A stretch of 64,000 nt of DNA, from contig CAYZRS010000015.1 of the NCBI GenBank assembly GCA_964480915.1, forward strand, positions 35,807-99,806, given 5' to 3'. This DNA comes from CAWGCE01 sp964480915. GTDB lineage: Bacteria; Planctomycetota; Planctomycetia; Pirellulales; Pirellulaceae. Numbering within the stretch: the first letter of the stretch is position 1; every line of letters starts with the position of its first letter. The position numbers were made by a program, and so were the translations under genes. Under the pieces are notes generated by a model. The model saw only the letters and a list, made by a program, of their open reading frames with translations. It made no database searches and was not told the DNA's origin. Of the stretch, positions 17,717 to 26,432 are shown one piece after another.

Positions 17717-18892
17717 CTAACATTCGACGGCCATCGCGACCGCGTTCCCGCCCCCCAAACAGAGTGCCGCCACACCCTTCTTGGCCCCATGGCGTTTCAA
17801 GACTTTCATGAGCGTCACGAGCACACGGGCGCCGCTGGCCCCAATCGGATGGCCGACCGAGATGCCGCCGCCGTAGATGTTGACTTTCGACATATCGAGC
17901 TCCAACTGCCGCACGCAGGCCACCATCTGAGCCGCAAACGCCTCGTTGATTTCGTAGAAGTCGACTTCATCGGGCGACCAGCCAGCTTTCTCGAGTGCCC
18001 CTTTGACTGCAGCTACCGGTGCGATGAACAAATCCTGCGGTGCCGTCCCGCTGGTATGAGCCGATACGATACGTCCTTTCAGCGGACCACCCAGCTCGTC
18101 GGCGACCGCCTCACTCGCAACAACGACCGCTGCCGCACCATCGCTCAACGTCGAGGCATTGCCGGCCGTCACGGTCCCCTCCTTGTCGAATACGGTGCGC
18201 AGTTTTGCCAAGCCTGCGGCCGTCGTTTCGGGTCGCACACACTCGTCCGCCTTGACCGTAAATTCCTCGCGGCGTGTCTTGACCTCGATTGGCACGATCT
18301 CTTCGTCGAAGAGGCCCGCTTCCATCGCTTTGACAGCCCGCTGCTGACTCTCCAAGGAATAGGCATCTTGATCAGCTCGCGTGACACCAAATTTGTGGGC
18401 GATATGTTCAGCGTGGAGCCCCATGTGACACGACTCAAAAGAACAGGTCAGGCCATCGTGGACCATCGCGTCGACCAACTTGAGGTCACCCAGTTTCTGA
18501 CCGGTGCGAATGCCGTTCGCGATGTGTGGAGCTCGTGACATACTTTCCATACCACCGGCCACGATCACGCTGGCATCGCCGCAACGGATAGCCTGCGAGG
18601 CCAACATGGCGGCCTTCAATCCAGAGCCGCACACCTTATTGATTGTCAGCGCCGCAATCGTATCGGGCAGCCCCGCTTTGAGTGCCGCTTGGCGAGCCGG
18701 CGCTTGTCCCAGGCCGGCCGAAATCACGTTGCCCATGATGACTTCATCGACTTGATCGGCGGCACAGCCGGACCGTTCGAGGGCAGCCTTGATGGCGGCC
18801 GCGCCCAATTCAGGGGCCGAAAGTGAGCTGAGTGAGCCTTGAAAAGAACCGATAGGAGTCCGTGCTCCCGCCACAATAAACGCTGCTGACAT
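17717..18892 (-). CDS. Acetyl-CoA acetyltransferase (thiolase)
   Basis: 391 residues, typical of biosynthetic or degradative thiolases, which interconvert acetoacetyl-CoA with two acetyl-CoA or cleave longer 3-ketoacyl-CoA. The acyl-accepting Cys is C88 in NKVCGSGLKAAM. VAGGMESMSRAPH, NEAFAAQMV, the His motif GGGISVGHPIGASGARV and the second Cys in ALCLGGGNAVA are all present, so the active site is complete. It is divergent from the SDR gene at 19101 and opens a group of acyl-CoA genes. It could cleave acetoacetyl-CoA formed from tyrosine by the operon at 36-40 kb. Confidence 0.94.
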   Translation of the reverse strand: MSAAFIVAGARTPIGSFQGSLSSLSAPELGAAAIKAALERSGCAADQVDEVIMGNVISAGLGQAPARQAALKAGLPDTIAALTINKVCGSGLKAAMLASQAIRCGDASVIVAGGMESMSRAPHIANGIRTGQKLGDLKLVDAMVHDGLTCSFESCHMGLHAEHIAHKFGVTRADQDAYSLESQQRAVKAMEAGLFDEEIVPIEVKTRREEFTVKADECVRPETTAAGLAKLRTVFDKEGTVTAGNASTLSDGAAAVVVASEAVADELGGPLKGRIVSAHTSGTAPQDLFIAPVAAVKGALEKAGWSPDEVDFYEINEAFAAQMVACVRQLELDMSKVNIYGGGISVGHPIGASGARVLVTLMKVLKRHGAKKGVAALCLGGGNAVAMAVEC

Positions 18893-19100
18893 GGCTCGCC
18901 GCCCTTATTCAAAAGCCCATAGATTTGAGTATCCGAAAACGTAACCTAATCGGTCTCCCAGAAATTCACCACCGGCTATCCCAAAACGGGGCCGTCCCTT
19001 CTCTTGCCACCTGCCAGAACGCTACGATGGAGGGCTCGAACGACATGCCGAAGCGGGCAGTCGATCGTCCCATCACGGTGTCATTGCGTTGGAGAGTTTC

Positions 19101-20726
19101 TTGAGTTCACAATCTGAAGAAAACGAATCAAAATCAGACACGACCGATGGGACGTTGGCCGCAGCGCCATCCAAGGAACAGTTGGCCTCGGTTGTCGAAC
19201 TCATGCGCCAAATCGCGCAGGATCGCGGTTTACTGTCGGCACTCAGCGAAGAAGACCGCAACGATCTTCTCAAGTCGGCCAATCGGATCGCCTTTCCCGG
19301 CCGTGCTGCTCGTCGGCAACTGACACGGGCTTTCAAGCAACAACGACGGGCCGAGCTGGAAAAACAAAAGGCGTCCGATGAGAAGCTGCTCGCGGAAACG
19401 GGCATCCGTCGTCAGTTCACCGAAAGCGTCCGGCAGCTGAAGCGAGCCTGCCCCTCGGCGCCTTTCGAAACGGCGCTGCCTCCTGCCATCGATGCGGACG
19501 ATGAATCGCTGGGACCGAAACTCAACGTGCCCCGCAACTGTTACATCTGCAAACGGGATTATGACCGGCTGCATCCGTTTTATGATGCGATGTGCCCTGA
19601 TTGCGCGGCACTGAATTGGTCGAAGCGGAATCAGACGGCCGACCTTTCAGGGCGCTACGCGCTCGTGACCGGAGGCCGCGTGAAGATTGGCTATCAAGCC
19701 GCACTGAAGCTGTTACGGGCCGGCGCTCATGTCATCGTCAGCACGCGATTTCCGCGGGACGCAACGGCGCGGTTCCTCACCGAACAGGACGCGACCGACT
19801 GGCAGGATCGGCTGCAAGTCCACGGACTCGACTTGCGACACATCGCCAGTGTGGAAGCGTTCGCTCAGCACCTCGTGTCGACGCTGCCGAGGCTCGACTA
19901 CATTCTCAACAACGCCTGCCAGACAGTGCGTAGGCCACCCGGTTTCTATGCTCACCTGATGGAAGCCGAAATGAAAATGGACCATCAGCTTCCGCTCGAA
20001 GCGCGCGCGATGCTCACTTCCCACGAAGCACTGCGTAGCCGCCCAGTCGACGGCGACTCGAATGCGCCCCACAACGTACAGCAACAACTGCCTGCCGAAG
20101 TTATTGACTCGTTTGCCGGCATTCAGCGATCGGCCCAGCTGTCACAGCTGCCGCTCGCACCGGGGGATGAAAAGGACTCCGCAGCGCTGTTTCCGACCGA
20201 CCAATACGACGTCGATTTGCAGCAGGTCGACTTACGAACGGTCAACAGTTGGCGTCTGAAACTGGCCGAAGTTCCACTCGTCGAGTTGTTGGAAGTCCAT
20301 TTGGTGAACGCCATGGCGCCGTTTATTCTCAACGCTCGTTTGAAACCTCTCATGCTGCGTGTGTCGACCCGTGATAAGCAGATCGTCAATGTCTCGGCGA
20401 TGGAAGGAATTTTCTACCGTGCCTACAAAACCGACAAACACCCGCACACCAATATGGCGAAAGCTTCGCTCAACATGATGACACGCACATCGGCCCAAGA
20501 TTACGCGGCCGACGGCATCTATATGAACAGCGTCGATACCGGCTGGATCACCGACGAAGATCCGGCCGAAATCGCCCGAATGAAGAAGGAAGAGCTCGGT
20601 TTTCGCACACCGCTCGATCAGGTCGACGCGGCAGCTCGGATTTGTGATCCGATTTTCGCAGGTGTGCTGACCGGCGAGTTCGTTTGGGGTAAGTTCCTTA
20701 AAGACTATCAGCAGGCAAATTGGTAG
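19101..20726 (+). CDS. Short-chain dehydrogenase-like protein with N-terminal Cys-pair domain and altered active site
   Basis: 541 residues from TTG 19101, which has GGAG 6 bases upstream; a TTG at 19089 is also possible. Residues 1-140 are helical and charged. A four-Cys knuckle (NCYICKRD, then MCPDCAA) probably binds zinc. An SDR Rossmann domain follows. The glycine motif reads TGGRVKIGY instead of TGxxxGxG, and NNAG reads NNAC. The catalytic Ser is present in VNVSAMEG, but the YxxxK position reads TNMAK, so the general-base Tyr is replaced. A long insertion of about 100 residues lies between the NNAC and Ser regions. Reductase activity is doubtful by the usual mechanism. The carboxylase beta gene follows 68 bases downstream, probably in one operon. 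Confidence 0.8.
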   Translation: MSSQSEENESKSDTTDGTLAAAPSKEQLASVVELMRQIAQDRGLLSALSEEDRNDLLKSANRIAFPGRAARRQLTRAFKQQRRAELEKQKASDEKLLAETGIRRQFTESVRQLKRACPSAPFETALPPAIDADDESLGPKLNVPRNCYICKRDYDRLHPFYDAMCPDCAALNWSKRNQTADLSGRYALVTGGRVKIGYQAALKLLRAGAHVIVSTRFPRDATARFLTEQDATDWQDRLQVHGLDLRHIASVEAFAQHLVSTLPRLDYILNNACQTVRRPPGFYAHLMEAEMKMDHQLPLEARAMLTSHEALRSRPVDGDSNAPHNVQQQLPAEVIDSFAGIQRSAQLSQLPLAPGDEKDSAALFPTDQYDVDLQQVDLRTVNSWRLKLAEVPLVELLEVHLVNAMAPFILNARLKPLMLRVSTRDKQIVNVSAMEGIFYRAYKTDKHPHTNMAKASLNMMTRTSAQDYAADGIYMNSVDTGWITDEDPAEIARMKKEELGFRTPLDQVDAAARICDPIFAGVLTGEFVWGKFLKDYQQANW

Positions 20727-20794
20727 CCGTTGGCTTGCAAGAGCCAACCGTGTAGGCGGGCACAAAACACAACTCGAATGATGGCTAAGAAAAT

Positions 20795-22396
20795 ATGACC
20801 TGGGACCAACTGATTGAAGACTTTCGCACCGAAGCAGACTCGATACGAATGGGCGGCGGCCAAAAGTCGATCGATCGGCAGCACAAGAAGAATCGGCTCA
20901 CGGCGCGCGAACGCATTGCAAAGTTAATCGATCCCGACACCGACTTCCTTGAAACCGGTTTGTGGGCCGCCTGGGGCATGTATGAGGAATGGGGCGGCGC
21001 TCCCTCGGCCAGTGTTGTTTGCGGGGTCGGAACCGTTTGCGGCCGCTCGGTGATGATCATCGCCAACGATGCAACGACGAAAGCGGGCGCCTTCTTTCCG
21101 ATGACGGCCAAGAAGGTGTTGCGAGCTCAGCGCATCGCCATGGAGAATCACTTGCCGCTATTTTATCTGGTCGATTCGGCCGGTGTCTTCCTACCACTCC
21201 AAGATGAAATCTTCCCCGATGAAGACGATTTCGGCCGCATCTTCCGCAACAACGCAGTCATCAGCGCGATGGGGATTCCGCAAGTCGCGGCCATCATGGG
21301 CAACTGCGTGGCCGGTGGCGGGTACTTGCCGGTCCTCTGTGACAAACTGATCATGACCGAAGGGTCGGGCCTATACCTGGCCGGTCCGGCGCTGGTGAAG
21401 AGCGCGATTGGCCAGGAAGTATCGCACGAGGAATTGGGCGGAGCTTCGATGCACGCCGAAATCAGCGGGACCATCGACTTTCATGAAAAGGATGACGAAG
21501 CGGCGATCGACCGACTGCGCCAGTTGGCTCAGACGATGCCACACGACGAGATCGCCCCGCCCTTCCGGCGCGAAGCATCGGCGGCTCCTTTAAGCGCCCC
21601 GGCCGCCATCTACGACAAGGCGGCCATCGACCCACAGTCGCAATACGACAGTCGTGAATTGCTGGACTACATCGCCGATCGTGAATCGTTCAACGAATAC
21701 AAGGCAGATTATGGACAGTCGGTAATCTGCGGCTATGCTCGAATCGGCGGCTTTCCCGTAGGCATCGTGGCCAACCAAAGGCAAGTCTCGAAAACGAAAA
21801 CGAGCGGGGTACATTTTGGCGGCGTCATCTATGTAGAAAGTGCCGACAAGGCGGCCCGCTTCATCATGGACTGCAATCAGAACTGGTTGCCGATCATCTT
21901 CCTCATGGACGTGATGGGATTCATGGTCGGTCGCGATTCGGAACAGAATGGGATCATTCGAGCCGGCGCGAAGATGGTGAACGTCCTTTCCAATTGTCGC
22001 GTCCCCAAAATTACGGTGATCACAGGCGGCAGCTATGGAGCCGGCAATTACGCCATGTGCGGCAAGGCGTTCGATCCCCGCTTTATCTTCGCCTGGCCGA
22101 TTGCTCGCTACGCCGTCATGGGCGCGAAGCAAGCCGCTTCGACACTATTGGACATCAACATCTCGGCCATGAAACGAGCCGGCCAAGAACCGGACGCCGA
22201 GGAAATGACCGCTCTACGGGACAAGGTCACCGCCTCCTACGAACAATCGACCGACATCCGCTACGGCGCGGCGCGTGGCTGGGTCGACGGGATCATCACT
22301 CCGGCCGACACTCGGGCCACGCTGATTCGCAGCCTCGAAGTTGCCACTCGGCAAGCCGAAGAAAGGCCGTTTACGACGGGGGTCCTGCAAGTTTAG
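20795..22396 (+). CDS. Acyl-CoA carboxylase carboxyltransferase (beta) subunit, methylcrotonyl-CoA carboxylase-like
   Basis: 533 residues. The beta subunit moves CO2 from biotin to an acyl-CoA. The crotonase-fold halves are both present: DRQHKKNRLTARERIAKLID at the N-terminus, LVDSAGVFLPLQDEIFPD and GNCVAGGGYLPVL in the first half, and VITGGSYGAGNYAM and ARYAVMGAKQAA in the second. The LPxQDExFPD and FGRIF stretch is closest to methylcrotonyl- and geranyl-CoA carboxylases. A biotin carboxylase/biotin carrier (alpha) subunit is needed and is not in the window. With AtuA, thiolase and enoyl-CoA hydratase nearby, a role in leucine/isovalerate or branched acyl-CoA breakdown is likely. Confidence 0.92.
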   Translation: MTWDQLIEDFRTEADSIRMGGGQKSIDRQHKKNRLTARERIAKLIDPDTDFLETGLWAAWGMYEEWGGAPSASVVCGVGTVCGRSVMIIANDATTKAGAFFPMTAKKVLRAQRIAMENHLPLFYLVDSAGVFLPLQDEIFPDEDDFGRIFRNNAVISAMGIPQVAAIMGNCVAGGGYLPVLCDKLIMTEGSGLYLAGPALVKSAIGQEVSHEELGGASMHAEISGTIDFHEKDDEAAIDRLRQLAQTMPHDEIAPPFRREASAAPLSAPAAIYDKAAIDPQSQYDSRELLDYIADRESFNEYKADYGQSVICGYARIGGFPVGIVANQRQVSKTKTSGVHFGGVIYVESADKAARFIMDCNQNWLPIIFLMDVMGFMVGRDSEQNGIIRAGAKMVNVLSNCRVPKITVITGGSYGAGNYAMCGKAFDPRFIFAWPIARYAVMGAKQAASTLLDINISAMKRAGQEPDAEEMTALRDKVTASYEQSTDIRYGAARGWVDGIITPADTRATLIRSLEVATRQAEERPFTTGVLQV

Positions 22397-22482
22397 AAAG
22401 TCGTTTGAGATCAGATATTGGAAAATTTTGAGAAGTGAAATTGAGGTCCTAGATTCTGATCCTGACATTTCAGAATCCGAAC

Positions 22483-23205
22483 GTGACTCCAGGCCCCTCT
22501 CGAGCTGATTCGATGGCAACTTGTTCACCGAAGCAATCCGCAACACTCCCTGTGAGCCCATGGCTCGTGTTACTCTTGTTGCTCTTGATCCTGTTCATCG
22601 CCATTTTCTCGTTCTCATTTAACGGAAAGCAATCTGCCATGGACCGACCGACTTACGACGAATCGTCAGCTTTCTATCGGCTGCTCGACACAAAGTACGA
22701 CGAAGAGCGTGAGGAGGAAGCGATTGCGATTCTCAACGCGAATCCCGAATTGGCAAAATTGGAATGGCCGGGCCCCGACGATCAAGGGAAGCCATTCATC
22801 CAACACAGCACGGCCCTTCATTACGCGGCGAACGATGGAAAGCTGAAATTGATGCAACGCCTGATCGAATTGGGCGCCGACGTCAATGCCGACAAAGCCA
22901 ACTGGTATCGGTCCGTCCTGTCGTGGGCGGCGAATAACGCAAGACTCGAAGCCATCAAACTGCTACTGGAGCACGGTGCCGATCCGAAGTCGCTCAACGC
23001 CGTCCATGCGGCAGCATTCGGCGGCAGCAGCTGTGGCGAAGATGAAGACGACGACTATCCGGCAGCGCTGAAGCTGTTGCTCGCAGCGGGAGCCGATCTG
23101 AACGACCGCCGCTTCCACGACGATTGGACTCCACTGCAAACGGCCATCGACAGTGGAAACACAAGGGCCATCGAGTTCTTACGAGCCCGCGGTGCCGAGG
23201 AATAA
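22483..23205 (+). CDS. Membrane-anchored ankyrin-repeat protein
   Basis: 240 residues from GTG 22483; ATG 22513 (230 residues) is the likelier start, although neither has a clear ribosome binding site. One transmembrane segment (SPWLVLLLLLLILFIAIFSF) lies near the N-terminus. After a linker come about four ankyrin repeats with the usual TALHYAANDGKLKLMQRLIE, LGADVNADKA, HGADPKSL and TPLQTAIDSGNTRAIEF phrases. Ankyrin repeats bind proteins, and the topology suggests a periplasmic or cytoplasmic scaffold on one anchor. It follows the carboxylase gene by 86 bases but no functional link is evident. Confidence 0.8.
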   Translation: MTPGPSRADSMATCSPKQSATLPVSPWLVLLLLLLILFIAIFSFSFNGKQSAMDRPTYDESSAFYRLLDTKYDEEREEEAIAILNANPELAKLEWPGPDDQGKPFIQHSTALHYAANDGKLKLMQRLIELGADVNADKANWYRSVLSWAANNARLEAIKLLLEHGADPKSLNAVHAAAFGGSSCGEDEDDDYPAALKLLLAAGADLNDRRFHDDWTPLQTAIDSGNTRAIEFLRARGAEE

Positions 23206-23246
23206 CAGCAGCGGCGGCGATTCACCACCGCACTGCCAGCGGCAGC

Positions 23247-24887
23247 CTAGCTGACGCCCGAATCGTCCGAGAGCGGACCGTCGACGCCCGCCAAAGGCAT
23301 CGACTCGAGCGAGTGAATCCCAGTGCGGTCCAATTCGACTCGATATCGCTGTACCGAAACCAAACGGTCCGATTCCTTGAGAACGAGCACGACGTTCAAT
23401 TCGTATCGTTTCGGGCACACGGCAGTACGAAGTTCTAACGATTCGCCATCCAAGAAGTCGACGTGGCGCTCCGGATCGTCCATTCGGGAAAGGAAACTGG
23501 ACACATTCCAGCGAATGATGTCATTAATTCCCTTGCGGCGATCATGCGTCGTGCTGATTTGCTTGCCAAGGATGCCCACGTCTTTGATGTAATGTAAGCA
23601 GACTTCTGGATTGTATTCCAACTCAAGTGCCTGCCCGTTACCGTGACGCCAGCGTCGAACCGATTTTGGGATGCGCGAATCACGCAAATACGAGAAGGTC
23701 TCGCGACACTTGCCGACCGAGGTCCCGTTGCTCGGATCGACAATCCGCAACGAACGATCGGGCATCCACTGGGCGATCCGAGTCGAGAAATAGAGCTTTA
23801 CCCAATCCTTGATGCGATCCTTAAAAACGTATCCAACCACCACGGCAAGGACAAAAGGCAGGCTATTCAATCCCCAGATTCGCTCACTGAGAAAAGCAGC
23901 CCCCATCGAAAACGCCATCGCCAGGGCCGCCGCGAATCCGGCCGTCACCTGCACGAAGCTGACATCCTCTTTCTTCGGTTCGATGTTCAGGAAGAGCACC
24001 GAAGTAATGAACTTCTTTAGCGCGCTGGCTCGTTTGACATACAAATTACGCCCTTCGACATCGTCGAGGTGAGTGGTGTAGCCGAGCTCTTTGCGGTGAA
24101 GTTGTTCATGAGCAATTGTCTTGGCAATGCGCTGCCAAGCATCTTCGGTCAGCTCACGCAATTTGCGCTTGTCACGCCGCTGCTCGATCGCCACCAGCAA
24201 TTCGGTCAGGTAACTTTCAACCGTGATCGAAAGGAACTCATCGGTATACTCAAATCGTTCACGTAACCAATCGGGACACTGCAGTCCAACAAACATCGGA
24301 CGTAAATTTCGGAACTCGTCACAAACGGCCGTCAGTTCACCCGTGACTCGCTTGATCGATTCGGCCAAGTCATCCGCGACTCGCCCCCGCCCCGTCTTGG
24401 TTTCCAACTTGCCCAACCGCTCACAAGCGGCTGTCATCGTTTCGCGCAAGTTGGCTCGCACCAAACAACCAAACATGCGCAGCTCTTGGCTCAGTGTGCC
24501 TTCATCATTGGAAAGTGAGTGCAGTTCGCCCTTCATCATCAACTGTCGAATCCGCATGAGGGGCGAATTCGTATTGGCCGGATCGACCATCGCTGCAAAC
24601 GTCATGCTGGGCGTTTTAAAGCGAATGTACGCCTGCGTATCAGAAAAGAACTGCTTACGATCATACGACTGCTTCGAGATCCCTAAGCTCTTGGGAACGA
24701 AGATGAATGCTTCCGTCTGATAGCGAGTCCACTTGCGAGCCTCGTCGATCGCGTAGTCAAGTTTCAGCTCAACCTGATTGTCGTCGTGGATTTCAAAGCG
24801 GCTGTCGAGGCCACAGGAAAGGCCGGACCGGAGAGAGGGCGGTGCAAAATCCATCAGCACGCTATTTAGGGTTCCTTGACGCAGCAT
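23247..24887 (-). CDS. Predicted membrane protein of unknown family
   Basis: 546 residues (533 if the second Met is used). I do not recognise the family. The N-terminal 300 residues are soluble, mostly helical and charged, with an ITVESYLTELLVAIEQRRDK segment and IAHEQLHRKELGY. Two hydrophobic segments, roughly residues 310-330 (VQVTAGFAAALAMAFSMGAA) and 337-350 (LPFVLAVVVGYVF), form a hairpin in the membrane. A C-terminal soluble part of about 190 residues follows, rich in Arg and beta strands. Both large parts would then lie on the same side, probably the cytoplasm. It is convergent with the ankyrin gene, with no further operon partner. Confidence 0.72.
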   Translation of the reverse strand: MLRQGTLNSVLMDFAPPSLRSGLSCGLDSRFEIHDDNQVELKLDYAIDEARKWTRYQTEAFIFVPKSLGISKQSYDRKQFFSDTQAYIRFKTPSMTFAAMVDPANTNSPLMRIRQLMMKGELHSLSNDEGTLSQELRMFGCLVRANLRETMTAACERLGKLETKTGRGRVADDLAESIKRVTGELTAVCDEFRNLRPMFVGLQCPDWLRERFEYTDEFLSITVESYLTELLVAIEQRRDKRKLRELTEDAWQRIAKTIAHEQLHRKELGYTTHLDDVEGRNLYVKRASALKKFITSVLFLNIEPKKEDVSFVQVTAGFAAALAMAFSMGAAFLSERIWGLNSLPFVLAVVVGYVFKDRIKDWVKLYFSTRIAQWMPDRSLRIVDPSNGTSVGKCRETFSYLRDSRIPKSVRRWRHGNGQALELEYNPEVCLHYIKDVGILGKQISTTHDRRKGINDIIRWNVSSFLSRMDDPERHVDFLDGESLELRTAVCPKRYELNVVLVLKESDRLVSVQRYRVELDRTGIHSLESMPLAGVDGPLSDDSGVS

Positions 24888-25119
24888 GACCCTATCTTAA
24901 CCAAATCTTAACACTCGGACAATCTTGAAAATTGCCACAAATCCCGTGAATTAGCAAAGAAGAGACCGAACAGACGACAAATACCCCGATATTTTTGCGT
25001 TCTGACTTGGCGCAGATCGGGCAAATTTGAAGGTCATTTTCCTACGTTGGGAGCCAGCCATCGTGTTCGTGCGAGCCCACTTCGGCCTCGCGTGCAGGGC
25101 CGCAGGTTTGAGCCCGACG

Positions 25120-26073
25120 TCACGAAGCCAATGCTGACGCGATGACCGCCACGTCGACAATTTCGTCGGCCGAGCAGCCTCGGGAGAGGTCCATGTAGGG
25201 CTTTGCCAACCCTTGAACAAGTGGCCCCATGGCGCGTGCGCCTCCAATGCGTTGGGTAATTTTGTACGCAATGTTGCCCGAATCGAGATCAGGAAAGACA
25301 AAAACATTCGCGTTCCCGCCCACAGATGAATCGGGCGCCTTGCGTGCCGCCACGTCGGGGACGAAGGCGGCATCGAATTGCAGTTCGCCATCAATGCACA
25401 AGTTACCGTTGAGTGCCCGGGCCAATTCGGTCGCGCGGCGTACTTTGTCGACTCGTGGGTGATCGGCACTCCCTTTCGTTGAAAAAGAGAGCATCGCGAC
25501 GCGCGGCGTCTCGCCTGTCAAACGCTCGTGGCTGGCGGCCGAGGCCACGGCGATCTGCGCCAGTTGCTCGGCAGTCGGGTCCGGCACGACGCCACAATCG
25601 GCATAGGTCAGCACGGAATTGGGCAACTCCATCAGAAAGAAACTCGAAACGAGATCACCATTCTCGCTCGTACCGATCGTTCGTAGGCCAGCCCGAATGA
25701 TCAGCGCCGTCGCCGCCACGCTCCCACCCACCACTCCGTCGGCGTCGCCAGCGGCGACTGCCATCCCGGCAAATAGCAACGGGCTACGCAGATCTGCAAA
25801 AGCTTGCTCGAGTGTCATTCCACGAGCGGCACGACGCTGCTGGTAGAGCGCCGCATATTTTTCCGAGAGCCCTTTGTCGGTTGTCGCAAGCGAAGAAACG
25901 CCGGCAGCCAACTCTGCGTTCTCCGGCGGGTCAATCAGGATGGCGCGTCCGAAACCTTGCGAGGCGTAGCGAGTTGCCGCAGCAACAATTCGTTCATCGG
26001 CCGGTTCCGGAAACACGATCGTTTTCCGAGCAGCAAACGCCTTCTCTCGCAACGCCGCAAGTACCTGGCTCAT
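25120..26073 (-). CDS. pta: Phosphate acetyltransferase (phosphotransacetylase)
   Basis: 317 residues, matching the single-domain Pta type. It transfers acetyl between CoA and phosphate, linking acetyl-CoA to acetyl phosphate. Recognisable motifs are TIVFPEPADERIVAAA, the ADGVVGGSVAATA region, FFLMELPNSVLTYADC, LSFSTKGSADHPRVDKV, GELQFDAAFVPDVAARK and NVFVFPDLDSGNIAYKI. Its ATG overlaps the stop of the AtuA C-terminal-domain gene by four bases, so it is coupled to a carboxylation/terpenoid-type catabolic operon. No acetate kinase gene follows, so the physiological acyl substrate could differ from acetyl. Confidence 0.92.
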   Translation of the reverse strand: MSQVLAALREKAFAARKTIVFPEPADERIVAAATRYASQGFGRAILIDPPENAELAAGVSSLATTDKGLSEKYAALYQQRRAARGMTLEQAFADLRSPLLFAGMAVAAGDADGVVGGSVAATALIIRAGLRTIGTSENGDLVSSFFLMELPNSVLTYADCGVVPDPTAEQLAQIAVASAASHERLTGETPRVAMLSFSTKGSADHPRVDKVRRATELARALNGNLCIDGELQFDAAFVPDVAARKAPDSSVGGNANVFVFPDLDSGNIAYKITQRIGGARAMGPLVQGLAKPYMDLSRGCSADEIVDVAVIASALAS

Positions 26074-26414
26074 CCGGCGATCTCAGGAAAATCAAACCCA
26101 TCAGGAACCTCCACTTCCAAATAGAGAATCCCCAGCCCGTGCGTTTTCCCTTGGGCATCGGTCTTCAAGCTCTCCGAACCACCGCCACCCAACGAATCAT
26201 GCAGGATAAAATTGAGAGCCAAAAGGTTTGGCGCTTCGTAGCGATCGACATCACCAAAACAGATCTCTGCGAAGTGCGCCTTCACCCGTTCGGAAGTCAA
26301 CTGCTCGCGAATGATTTCGTAGGCTGCCGGCGAGTAGGCGACAACGCCCACGTTGCTGCCGTCCCCTTTGTCGCCCGAACGGGCGAAGGCAATTTTTGAC
26401 AGTGGTACTTTCAT
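26070..26414 (-). CDS. AtuA-related small subunit (C-terminal swivel domain)
   Basis: 114 residues matching the C-terminal domain that in many bacteria is fused to AtuA. It has the typical KIAFARSGDKGDGSNVGV start, LNFILHDSLGGGGSESL in the middle and the LGILYLEVEVP ending. Here it is a separate gene 18 bases after AtuA and overlaps pta by four bases. In Pseudomonas the atu genes are needed for acyclic terpene (citronellol) breakdown, but the reaction of this protein is not known. A complex with AtuA is expected from the fused forms. Confidence 0.88.
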   Translation of the reverse strand: MKVPLSKIAFARSGDKGDGSNVGVVAYSPAAYEIIREQLTSERVKAHFAEICFGDVDRYEAPNLLALNFILHDSLGGGGSESLKTDAQGKTHGLGILYLEVEVPDGFDFPEIAG

Positions 26415-26432
26415 GATGGGCTCACAACCTGT

